Source: Didymodactylos carnosus
Taxonomy: Eukaryota; Rotifera; Eurotatoria; Philodinida; Philodinidae
Assembly: GCA_905250885.1 (NCBI GenBank)
Contig: CAJNOQ010000967.1
Location: 1 to 38,277, forward strand
Reading direction: 5' to 3'
Length of the DNA stretch: 38,277 nt
Part shown: positions 19,110-29,700 of the stretch, piece after piece
Position numbering within the stretch: position 1 is the first letter of the stretch
How the letters are laid out: every line of letters begins with the position of its first letter
Made by a program: the position numbers and the translations under genes
The notes under the pieces: model-generated
Databases searched by the model: none
The model's input: the letters and a program-made list of their open reading frames with translations, nothing else
Told to the model about the DNA's origin: nothing

Positions 19110-20160
19110 TCCAATATGTCATGCCGACGATTGATGGAGGTGTTTAGATTTGAATATATCCTTGTTTTATGCTTCAATTTAATACCTTCCCGAGCTCTCT
19201 GCGGTGCTTCGTTACCAGAAGCCTTGGAACTACGAAATGGTGTTAAGACGAAAGTCGCTTTCGAGATATGGTGGCGCCGGTATCTGATGCAAGTTTTAGG
19301 GCTTCCAGCAAAACTCTCATAACTCTTAAATAGAACATTCTTAAGAGCTGGGAGTTATCTCATTTTCATCAGAAATGTTTGCTCTATGTCCCAGAGTTGT
19401 AACCGGACCGGTTGAGTGAGTAGGACCGGCCGGTTTTTACCGGTTTCACAAAGTTGTGCATATTCATTCATTTTTCATCAGAAAGATACTATGTATGGAT
19501 GCTTAGTACGCTTTTTAAAGGAAAGAGACAGTGACAATTTTATTTAAAATGTAATTTTTTTCTTTTTATTCTTTCAATTTGTTTTCAAAGACAAAGTCAT
19601 ATTATTTATTGTTTAAAATATCTTAGCAATCGGAGCATTGTCACGTATTGGCGTTTATATGCTTTTATCTTTTTCCTTTAATGTTAATCTAATTTTTTAC
19701 TTTCGATATGCCGATACCGTAGCTTCCTAACCCAAATTCGTCTTAATTGGCTTTGTTATTTGACATAGTGAATCTCTTCCCAAATTTATTTTCAAATTAT
19801 TCGTGACGTTTTGTCATTCGACAGATGACTGCCTGAGATAGACTATTACATTTACACACTACAAATTTTATCCCTAATATCAATGTTGTTATTTGAAAAA
19901 ACTTGATGAACTCGTCGGTTTTTACCGGTCTGGAAATATTTTTAGACTGGCAGGACCGGACCGGTCTGAAATGTAAACCGGCCGAACCGGACCGGTCTAG
20001 TATTTCCAGACCGGTTACAACTCTGCTATGTCCTGGTGTTACTCTAACAGAATATTTTAGACTACTTTCACGATCTCAGATGGAACTGTTGGGTTTTAGC
20101 AGATATATCAGATGCTGCCCAATTTTAGGCGTATTTTCCAACATTAGACTTGTATGAAAA
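19110..20160 (+). repeat. Older dispersed repeat interrupted by the hAT element
   Basis: 19175-19300 (CTTCAATTTAATACCTTCCC, GAGCTCTCTGCGG, GTCGCTTTCGAGATATGG, GCGCCGGTATCTGATGCA) matches 31335-31445 in reverse orientation and part of 31640-31705 in the same orientation. 19345-19391, with CATCAGAAATGTTTGCTCTA, matches 11430-11500 inside the 10-12 kb foldback. The sequence resumes at 20034 after the inserted hAT element. Read on the minus strand, the repeat has a broken frame containing EQTFLMKMR, as also seen at 11476-11500. Confidence 0.7.
19392..20025. mobile_element. Non-autonomous hAT-type transposon with 8-bp TSD
   Basis: The element begins CAGAGTTGTAACCGG and ends CCGGTTACAACTCTG, perfect 15-bp terminal inverted repeats. 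It is flanked on both sides by CTATGTCC (19384-19391 and 20026-20033), an 8-bp target-site duplication. Ends of the CAGAG...CTCTG type with 8-bp duplications are characteristic of the hAT superfamily. Inside each end are clusters of ACCGG/CCGGT motifs in both orientations (19406-19445 and 19917-20015), in the position of hAT subterminal transposase-binding repeats. The 634-bp body has no transposase ORF, so it would need a helper element. The intact duplication implies fairly recent insertion. Confidence 0.88.
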
Positions 20161-20248
20161 GTTACGGAGCGGCAATATTGCCTTTGAAACACCGATCAGG
20201 TACACTTTGGTTGGTAGAACTGATTCATACACAGGATGCTGTCGGGTC

Positions 20249-20640
20249 CTAGCTACAAGACACCCGAAGCCACAGGTCTTCATCTTGTTGCGTTAAAAAG
20301 CTATAAAAAAATGACCGTGGCCACTTCATTTGTCCAAAGTGTCTCTTACTTATTGTACGAGTTCTAATACGTCTTACATTAGGAAACAACTGGCATATTA
20401 TTTGTATTTGTTTCGTATGAAATAATGTACGTTCAGTCATTTCTAACTTCGTTATCCTTTCAGGTAATTTTAAACACAATGTTTTATCATTGAAATTGTT
20501 TGTCGTAAAAGTCAAATTATCAATGAAATTTTTAATGATTCCAAATTCAATGAATACTGAATAAGTTAAGAAAATAGTATTATATTTCTTTGAGACCCGT
20601 AATCCAAACGTTTTATTTTCGATGAATTAACGAATTTATT
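20249..20640 (-). pseudogene. Possible F-box/LRR-type protein remnant
   Basis: On the minus strand an open segment reads LPERITKLEMTERTLFHTKQ and IQIICQLFPNVRRIRTRTIS, followed by a basic tail and a stop at 20249. Upstream, in two neighbouring frames, are stretches such as NLESLKISLIIDNLTF. The spacing of Leu/Ile and the phrase IxxICxxFPNVRRI recall the leucine-rich repeats of the large F-box family in bdelloids. The frame changes near 20560, and neither an F-box nor a start was found, so this is a fragment. Assignment is from general resemblance only. Confidence 0.3.
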
Positions 20641-20824
20641 TAAATCATCGTCAGTTCATAAACATTCGTTTAGTATAACAGACGGTATGGAGAGACAATA
20701 GGCGTTTTTGTTGTCTGCGCATGCATTTGAACATCTATGCTTTGAAAAACGCGTATTATTTTTGTTTTATGAATGTTGAAACTTGTCATTTGAAATTAGG
20801 CATGCACCCGGACAGGAATCTTGA

Positions 20825-20850
20825 ATTCGGAAATCCCGGGATTTCCGAAT
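20825..20850. repeat. Perfect 26-bp palindrome
   Basis: ATTCGGAAATCCC followed directly by GGGATTTCCGAAT forms a perfect palindrome without a loop. It is flanked by an imperfect outer pair (GGAATCTTGAATTC before it and GGGAATCTCG after it). GC-rich in an AT-rich setting, it may be a transposon end or a protein-binding site. Confidence 0.9.
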
Positions 20851-22754
20851 CGCGACGGTCGCAAGTCTCAAAAGTTGGGAATCTCGTTCATCGAATTCTA
20901 GAACAGCGCAATATTACTAAATCGTTTTGACATAACAGAAAAAGAAGCTCTTATCTTAAATTTTTAATTTTCTGTCGTTTGCCGCTCTGTAGTGAGAATT
21001 TTTCTTTTTAAAGACGTTAGGGTGAGATGAGAGCTGTTCCATCATCTTGATCGAAATTGACTAGACAGCCATGTTTTTGTGGAAGTAAGATGATTATGTG
21101 TGCAAGAAGATACTTTTGATATTCGTCATGCCAGGCCAGTACGCGCTGTCCTGCATAGACAGTGTGCAGGTTTTTCCGGCTGATTACGAGTCTTATTCTT
21201 CATGATTTTTGAATATTGTTCGAATAGAGAAGTAAACAGTTCGACCGAAGATCAATAAGGAAAAGAGTGAAGAGGGTTGGGAATACACGGTAAGTGTTCA
21301 CCAATGATTTGAGTGAACGCTCAATACATGAAACTACGTAATAAAAACAATGAAACACCGAAGTACGCTCAAATATTTCGCCATAAATAACTAAATATTA
21401 AGAGAAACATGTGTACAACTGTCCACGCTTGAATAAATAAATAACCTGATAAGTGATTCACGACGGCTCTAGAGAAGGCAGAAAAGGTAGCACTAATGAC
21501 AGTAACGTCAGTGCTAAACAAGTACTAAGGTACGAGGTGTACAAGTACTTCCACACAAATATAATAACCTGATATACGATCAGGAATTCACAATAAATTC
21601 GCCGAGGCGAGATCGCCAGATGTAAAGGAAACGATGCCTTTACTGAATTTATTCGAAAATAGACGGAACTGTAAGTGCTGTTTAACGAATATATATATAG
21701 TGCAGATGACAAAATGAGAGTGATAGAAATATTAACAATGAGAGAGAGGTATTGAACACATACAAAGAGTGAGTGAATGAATATGAACAGAGAAATGAAC
21801 GATAGGAGAGAGATATAAAGTGAATGGACGGAGTGAATGAGTATGAGCGGTACGAATGTACAATTGGTGCAAAGAGAATGATCAGTGAGAGAGATCATTA
21901 TATTTTCGTTCCACATATCGGTCGACTCAGTTTCCGATCCGGATTCCGAATATGATATTTGTATTACATAGAAGTTGAGTTCGGATGGAGAAACTTGAAA
22001 AGTTGACAGGTTTGGAAAAATTGTCTTCCCTCCTTAGGATTGTCAAGTAACGACGTTCCTGATAGATTTAGCTTTGAAATTGATTTAAGAGATCTATCCA
22101 GTTCAGTTTCTAATGCTGAATAAGAAACAAATAGTTTCAAAATTATAAATAAAATAATAAACCGAAAACTTGACTTTTTCTGAATCGAAGGATTTTTCGA
22201 CTTTTGGAGTCTTTCGAGTTTCTTCGATTTTACGATATGAAAAATCGGTTCTGAAAACTCGAAGCACACATATTCGTGATCAGCGTTAAAAGCTCTTTCG
22301 AATGGCGTATAAAAAGCTCGAATAAAGAATTGCGTTCTGTAGCTTTTCTTTTAGCTCAAAATCGAGCAGTAGCGTAGATTGTTAAGTCGATGGTACTTGC
22401 TTTAGTACTAAAGGTGGAACATGTGTTACTTTTGGTTTGACAGGATAGTGTAACTGAGATTCGAGCAACGATTCCTTCGCTGAGATAATTTGACACTACC
22501 AAATAAGAGATATGCTACGAACGCTATTTCAGATTTTCCACCGTTATCATTTGAAAAATAACATTCGGTAGGTAGTTATATGAGACAAAATAAAAAGTTT
22601 TTTCCTAGGGGCAAGAGTTAACCTCGAAATCTTATCATTTATAGCAACAGACGTACAAACCATCTCACGGGTTCGGCATGATACCTTGTCATACCCAAGC
22701 AAACATCTAAATAGAAAATCTAGATACATTTCGTCTATAATCAGGCGATACACT
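20851..22754. other. Non-genic stretch
   Basis: No gene recognised. 21740-21860 is purine-rich with repeated GAGTGAATGA-type words; the long minus-strand frame opposite it (21458-21916) is the low-complexity complement and is hydrophobic only because the strand is pyrimidine-rich. AACCTGATA occurs twice (21442 and 21565), but I could not define LTR ends. The minus-strand frame 21964-22269 shows no domain. Confidence 0.4.
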
Positions 22755-23104
22755 ACTACTATCTGTTTCAAAATACAAGGCACACCGCCGTTTTTTGAAT
22801 AACTCGCGATAGAAAAGAGATAGAGACATGCGGTTTTCACCACTGTGTAGCTGACACTTGCAGAAATTGGAAAAATGGAGGTTTCCGAGCAGCTCACCAG
22901 TTGCAGATGTCCGTACGGAGATACTCTTTGAAAGATTGATGTGGTACACCACCTGCAACTGGTGGGCTGCTCGGAAACCTCCCCATTTCTAATTTCTGCA
23001 AGTGTCAGCTACACAGTGGTGAAAACCGCATGTCTCTATCTCTTTTCTATCGCGAGTTATTCAAAAAACGGTGGGGTACCTTGTATTTTGAAACAGATAG
23101 TAGT
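22755..23104. repeat. Long near-perfect palindrome, 152-bp arms
   Basis: 22755-22906 and 22953-23104 are reverse complements with about 8 differences in 152 bp (about 95%), around a 46-bp spacer. Landmarks: ACTACTATCTGTTTCAAAAT at the outer end, TCACCACTGTGTAGCTGACA in the middle and CACCAGTTGCAG at the inner end of the left arm. No transposase ORF fits inside. It is consistent with a MITE or foldback insertion much younger than the other foldbacks here, judged by arm identity. Confidence 0.9.
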
Positions 23105-24756
23105 TGCCATCTAGGTTACTAGTTGGGAAAAGGGACTTTTAACTAGATGCATCTGCATGTGCAACTAGCAATAGTTAAATCGATCGATTATGGGGCGATA
23201 AATCGATAGTTGCAAGTAGAAAAAGTCTGGTAATCACCAAATTACTAGATTTCCACTGTCGCAGTAGTAAAAATCTGGTAATCTAGATGAATCGGGCAAT
23301 ACTAGATTTTTTTGACGCTTGGGCATCAGTTGTGTAAGTATTCGTATTTCTTCAATAGTTTATTAACAAAAACATCCATCTTTTACTCTTTAATTTGTCA
23401 TGCATAAATCTAATCTAATTGACCTATAAATGATAGTTGTTCACATCTAGAAGATATTTAAACTTTTCATATGTTACAAATAACCAAAAAGCACTTGATG
23501 CCATTTTCTTTTTCTTCATCTTGTTCTATAAATTTATTCTCAATTAGTATACTTATTGAGAAAATAGAAACAACTCTATGTGAATAGAAATAACGGTTGA
23601 CTGGTATGCGTGTGTAAGTAAATAACCTTTTTTCTCTTTTATTTTTAGAGCGATGAAAAGAAACATCAGTAAAAACAATGAGAAAAAAGCAAAATCTTCT
23701 AGACAGATAATTGTTTTGATTGGAAATGATAAGATCTACATATATATAGTTTATATATTTTAAATTACAGAGTTGCTTTTAGCTGTATGTTTTCTCTTTC
23801 TGCATAATGATCATCACAGATTTGTTAACGTTCTTTTATGCCGTTATTGTTCCTGATACTTCGGCTGTTCATAATAATGCAACAATTTATGTGGCTAATT
23901 TAACAGCTAATGTATACTAGTAGTTATGATATCGTCCTAGGACAACTCTATAAGTACAAATGGCAACAATCAAATGATTTTACCTGTGTATCATACGCCA
24001 GTTTTCGAAAACTACCTGTTTTAGAAACAAAATTTTTGTTAAAGCAGCTAGTAATATTAATATGTTGTAAGTCATGATAATAATGTTTCTGATATATTTC
24101 TACAAATAATGGTCATTGACAAATTCATTACTGGCATTGGATTAGCACCAAAATTCAAACAATCACAAACAATTAGAGCCAACGTTATATACAACAAATA
24201 ATAAGATGCTAATGGTAGATATTTTAATGTAATTAGTAATATTCAGTTACACACGATTTGTGTAAGAGCAGATCTACAATTATGTATTGATTTTGAAAAA
24301 AGAGTAACTGTATTATTACAACATATACACAACAACAATACAATTGAAATTAATTAATATAATTATCATCATTATCAATTCATTCTTCATCATTTTTAGA
24401 TAAAAATATATCGCTTGATCATTTTAGCTACCAGGTCATTGGGCAATTTCTGAATAGTATGAGCAAATTATTTTTAAATGTTGTTTATATATTTTTTACA
24501 CTTTTTCCTAGGTATAAAGAAATAATAAAAGTGTACAATCTCAAAAAGATGATGATGATTATTATAAAGTAGTTAAATACAACAACTATTACCTATTACG
24601 AACTATTACGAAATTTTATTAAAAGTAGAAAGTTAATGACTTTAAAATGATAGAGATATTAAGAGTATTAAATGAACAATATGTTTAGGTAAGTTAACCA
24701 AAGAGTTACACATATCTGTTATCATTATTCACGCAATCTAAAAATATATCCGAATG
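23105..24756. other. Non-genic stretch with a possible coding remnant
   Basis: Mostly very AT-rich. At about 23825-23930 a plus frame reads LLTFFYAVIVPDTSAVHNNA and TIYVANLTANVY, and at about 23924-24075, after stops and a phase change, SYDIVLGQLYKYKWQQSNDF. The composition looks coding and could be a decayed secreted or membrane protein; I do not recognise it. The remainder has A-rich tracts and short ATT repeats only. Confidence 0.3.
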
Positions 24757-24868
24757 GCTATTGCCACCTTCTAATGGTGTCAACTACAGCTATTGTTACC
24801 TTGTAACATAACACTATGACTGGAGTTGACAATAACGCTGATTGGCATCCTTCAAAGGTGGCAATAGC
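24757..24868. mobile_element. MITE-like element, 14-bp perfect TIRs
   Basis: GCTATTGCCACCTT at 24757-24770 and its exact complement AAGGTGGCAATAGC at 24855-24868 bound 112 bp. A second complementary pair (GTCAACT / AGTTGAC) lies inside. No clear target duplication was found. Confidence 0.65.
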
Positions 24869-24909
24869 TTCTTCGCTAGATTAAATCCTATGCACTTCCT
24901 GTCTATTGT

Positions 24910-26060
24910 CTACTAGGATCTTACAGGATTCTAGCATTTAGGATCCACTTAAGGGTACCCCCCTCCTTTCTTTTTCCACCTTGTTGCCAAACGCGGAGCA
25001 TACGTCAGATCGAGCTCAAATTTACAGCAGAGATAGAACATCGAGAAAGAAAATCGAGGCATTTTTTCCCAGACTTTTCTGATGTTCTGATGTTCTTCTA
25101 TGGGTTTTCTGAACAACTCCAATTTTCATCCAGTCACTTTACGATCCCTCGACAAAAACTGGTCTGATCGAGCTCAAATTTTTACCACAGATACTTTAGA
25201 CCTTATCTCAGAAGTACAATATTCCTTTTGGAAAAATATGCGTTCTTTCTCGAGATATTAGAAAAAATACTAAAAATTCTGTATAGAAAACCGATTTTTG
25301 CTCTTAAAAACCTTCTCACACCGAAAGTTGAAATTGAAAACGTTAAAAAAAATTTTGTGCCTGAGATAGGGTCTGAAGTATCTGTGGTAAAATTTTAAGC
25401 TCGATCGGATCATTTTTTCAAAGGATCGTAATGTGACTGGATTGAAGGGACTATCAGAAAAACGCATAGTGAGACAAACACATATTGTACATAGGACTTT
25501 GTTTTTCAGGGTCTTTGCGATGATGCTTATATCTCCTCGAAAACTCATCGGAAAATTCTGCAAGGCGTCTCATTTTGAAGCGCAGACTTTCTTCTATCAG
25601 TCTATGAATCAGAAGAGATTCTGAATATATAGGAAAGAAGAGAAAAATTTACGAAACTAAAAAATTGAGATCTTTTAGACTTTGAAGGAAAACTTTAAAA
25701 GCTTCATAACTTTTTCAAGGAAGATCATGGAGAGTTGAGAGCGGTCTTATTTTATAGCCCAGACTTTCTTCTACATTGGGCTGTGTTCAGTTCAAAATGA
25801 GAGGTTTTATCAAAAAAGAGCGGGAGGGCACTCTTAATAACTTCCAAGCAGGAGCCTAAAATACTAGGACCTTACCGGGATTTCACTTAAGTTTGTTTAG
25901 GATCCTAACAGAATCTTAGAAAATCCTATGGCTTTCAGGTATACCTGATTTCGAATTCTGTAGGATTTCTGTTAGGATCCTAAGAAATTGAAGCGAAATC
26001 CTACTACGATATTGGTAGGATATATCTCGTTTCCTGTCAGGAAACTCATAGGGATTTTAC
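24910..26060. repeat. Composite repeat region with foldback 25128-25450
   Basis: 25128-25215 (CCAGTCACTTTACGATCC, GATCGAGCTCAAATTTTTAC, CACAGATACTT) pairs with 25355-25450 at roughly 80-85% identity. Outside it, a direct pair shares GCAGACTTTCTTCTA / CCAGACTTTCTTCTA (25580 and 25764). The outer parts are rich in AGGATCCT-like words in both orientations (24917-24955 and 25862-25990), including ACTAGGATCTTACAGG against ACTAGGACCTTACCGG. It is probably one or two decayed elements with subterminal repeats. The ORFs at 25270-25563 and 25433-25624 lie across the arms and are not genes. Confidence 0.6.
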
Positions 26061-26780
26061 TAGAGTTAGTGATACCTCTTCGTGTAGTAAGAGCGCTATC
26101 CAAAATATATACTACTGATTTTTAAGAGCAAAAAACGAATCAATAACGGTCGTCATTGTTCTTTTTACATCGTTAACGGTCAGTCTGCAACTTAAGACCT
26201 ACTTCATAGACAGAGAATGTACAACTATACAGGTCACGTTAGCCTTGTAATAAACTCTGTTCTAATTCTAAATATGAATATCAACTAGTCTTATATGCTA
26301 AGATTTCCATTGTTTCTATCTTAACCAACGTCCAATACTTGAATGTTAACCTAATATAACATATTTATTAGGATTTTTCTTCTTTTCTTCATTCTGTAAC
26401 TCCGTTGAAAATGTATAAGAACTATGATTTCTCTGTGATTCGCCACTATAGGTTTTCTGAATCTAAACTTTGTTTATTAAACAACATATCGAGATAGAAC
26501 TCATTACATGTTGTGTGCAATTTAACAATTTTTAAGCGTAAAAAAGAGTTAGAAAGGAATATAGATAAAAAGTACAAATGCAAAGAAAAAGAAAAAACTA
26601 AATCAACAAATAATGGACACTTGTTAGAGGAGGCAATATTTTACGCGGTACATTTGAGACAAATACGATAAGAGTACCATTACAATTTTTTAATTGTATT
26701 AAACACATTTTTGTTCCTTTTTATAAATTTTAAAATTTGGGATATCTTTATTAATTATTTGTTTGTATACATAGATCACA

Positions 26781-29700
26781 ATGATTATTTGTAAAACACA
26801 TTCGTTACGAAAATGGTTTGGTCTTGTATGGCTTATGTTTGAATTAAATTTAATCGGTGGTACTATATTAGGTTTTTCTGCATTATTTAAAATATTACCA
26901 AAATATGGTGTCTATGGTAATTATTGTTTAACAACAATAACAGGGACAGTTTGTGATCGGCAAACAAAAAAATATCAGGTAGAAATAAATAAAACCTTAA
27001 AAATATTTCAATAATAATTATTATCATTCGTATATTTATAGTTTGCACTAACATTAGGTATATGCTTTTATGGTGGTTTAGCAGTGTTTCTAGGAATTTT
27101 AATTGATTATTTTGGTTCACGTTTTGTTAAATTAATAGCAATGTAAATTGTTTCTATTTTTAAACGTCGTTAGAACTCGAAAATCAATTAGTTTTCATAT
27201 TCATTTAGAATTTTCCATGTTACCGGATGGCTTTCTTTAGCATTGGTAAAACCAGGTGATGGTATCATAAACGATATTTTCAAATTAATTTTACTTTTAT
27301 TTTATTCTTTTATCATTCCACAGGGCAAGATTATTTTTTATTTATTCATACAGTACTTACATCTTTATCAGGTGCAGCAACTTTGATGACATCTCAGGCA
27401 ACATGCGCTTATTTTTCTAAATCGAGAGCGTTTGCATCGTCGTTGCTCACTGGGGCTTCCATATCAAGCTCAATGTGGTTTTCTATTTTCCAAGTAAGTA
27501 TAATTGTTAAAGTAATAGGACTTATTTGTGTCAATAAACGTGCATGTTTTGCGGCTGTATGAAATTTGATAAACGAACACATTCAGTTCATGGACTCCAA
27601 AATAGTTCAGCCCAGTTCTCAAAACAACCTGTTTTTCCTCAATTCAAGTGAATCTCAAATTTTTTTTCGAGTCCTGACCAGTCCACAATCTTTAAAGTTC
27701 GAGTTCAGTCCGGTTCGATTTCACGAACTCAAAAAATGTTCCGTCCAGTCCATACGGAACTCTGTTGCCTACACAGTTGCCGATTGCAGCTGGTGAATAA
27801 AATTTGTTATAACAAAAATGCAAGTTACCGAACTACGACTAAGATTTTATAAGGCGCGAGAGTTTTTTCGACTTTTGACGGTGTTACATAGTAGAAGCTA
27901 CTTGATTTGTTTATGTTAGGTGCTAATTGACAGTGGACGATCAACATTGAAAACATTATCATTTATCTGGATGACATTTGGAATATTAATGTTCGGTAGT
28001 TCATGTTTATTTATGGATTGGAAATTTCCATTATTAAATTTGCCATACAAATTTGATTCAAGATTAGAAGAAATACAAAAAGATATAATTCGTAAATATA
28101 TTTTTCGATCGTATGGAAGATATGCTGTACATAAACCGTTTTTCTTAAAAGGACCTGATACCAATAAAATTAAATGGTATAAAATGATTTGTAAACGAAA
28201 AGGTTTATGGAAACATTTAACAAGTCCATTATACATCTTAGTTGTATTATTTTTAAGTATTTTACTTATTCCATCTACTTTTCTGTCTGTTACATGGTAT
28301 CCGTGGGTATTTTATATTACAAATCAAAATATAAAATTAGGTGAGCACAAAATATTTTTGAGCTACACTGACTTGATCTTAGTTATCTCATTTTTAGCTA
28401 ATCAATACACATTTGCATTTAACTTAGTATCAATTTTTGCAATTCTAATTTGTCCATTTAATGGTTTTATGCTTGGATTTAGAGCTGATCGTAGTAAGTA
28501 TATAATGAACACTATCTAAATATATTAATTTAGTTATTGGATGTTGTTTAAGGTCATAAACAAAAACTTTTAAACATATCATTAATGCAAACAATATCAT
28601 GGATATTAAGTATAATATTATGCATTATCTGTTTATTTGTTAATATCAGATTTGTTATTCCTGCACTGGTTTTGAGATGTTTGGCCAGAGCAACAATTGT
28701 TAGTGGTGGTCAAGCTGTCATAGCCACTTTGTAAGTGATGATATCATAACAACATTCCTTTGATGCCTAATTCCATAGAGCTTCGACCACCATTACAGTC
28801 TACCGTCTAGGCAAACTCCGAGATCTATCACAAACGAAACTACGTAAAATTCTGATCAAGAAAATGTTGTTCAAGAAATTGGAAAACATCGGCACAGTGC
28901 CCACAACGAGCTCGACATTCTTGATTCTGGGTGATAAACGGGGCCAGTGTCGTTGGTTTTCTTTACAAGAACAAAAAGTTAAGAGCTGAAACGTTTACCA
29001 AAAGTACTACTAAATATGATCATTCGAATGACATCTGTAAAAAGCATTTAAAAAGTGTTGACTCTCGGTACAACATACATGGTAAAATCAAAAAAAATAT
29101 CCCCAAAACGGGTAAACTGAAAGGAATTTTTCAAATATGATAAAAAATAAAGCAAGACTTAGAAATAGCTATTCAAGTTCTATGGAAGAGTATGGTTTTT
29201 GCTTTGTACAAACTATTAGGTTTGAGCAAGAGTGACTAAAGTTTGAATGTTCTAACTCCCACTTTTAAGTACTGTAGGTCTAGGAAATTCGTATTTTTCG
29301 CAAAACTTTCATTGGTAGTCTAGTAGGTATAGGAAAATGTACGTGATAGAAAAACTAAAAAACAGTGGATAAAGTTATAAAAAGTATTGTGCTATATGTA
29401 ATTCAACGCTCTGCTTCCGAATCTGTTGTCAGATCAACTCTAGAAAATGTAAAGTTTGGCTCATTAATAGATTTCGAAATGAAAAATCATTATACCAACA
29501 AATTATCATAAAAATCATTATTCAATAGGCGTGAGTACTTGTTTAATATCAATGCGTAATGGAAAAAGTAAATATAAGGTGACAAAAGCGGAGAACGGTA
29601 GATTGCACCAGCAGGAATGTTGTTGGTGCTGGGATAAATAGTTTTCGGAAATGTTTTCTAACTGTTGAACAGAAATACCCAGTGTATCACGTCATATTTC

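Noticed and set aside
21458..21916. 152-aa minus-strand frame as a membrane protein
   Set aside because: It lies opposite a purine-rich repetitive stretch; the hydrophobic Leu/Ile/Ser/Phe composition is what a pyrimidine-rich strand gives by chance, and no splice or domain support exists.
21420..21960. Solo LTR of a retrotransposon
   Set aside because: Repeated AACCTGATA words hinted at LTR-like DNA, but no TG...CA ends, primer-binding site or target duplication could be defined.
27566..27796. ORF in SLC43 intron 4
   Set aside because: It is contained in an intron whose flanking exons join in frame; composition is repeat-like.
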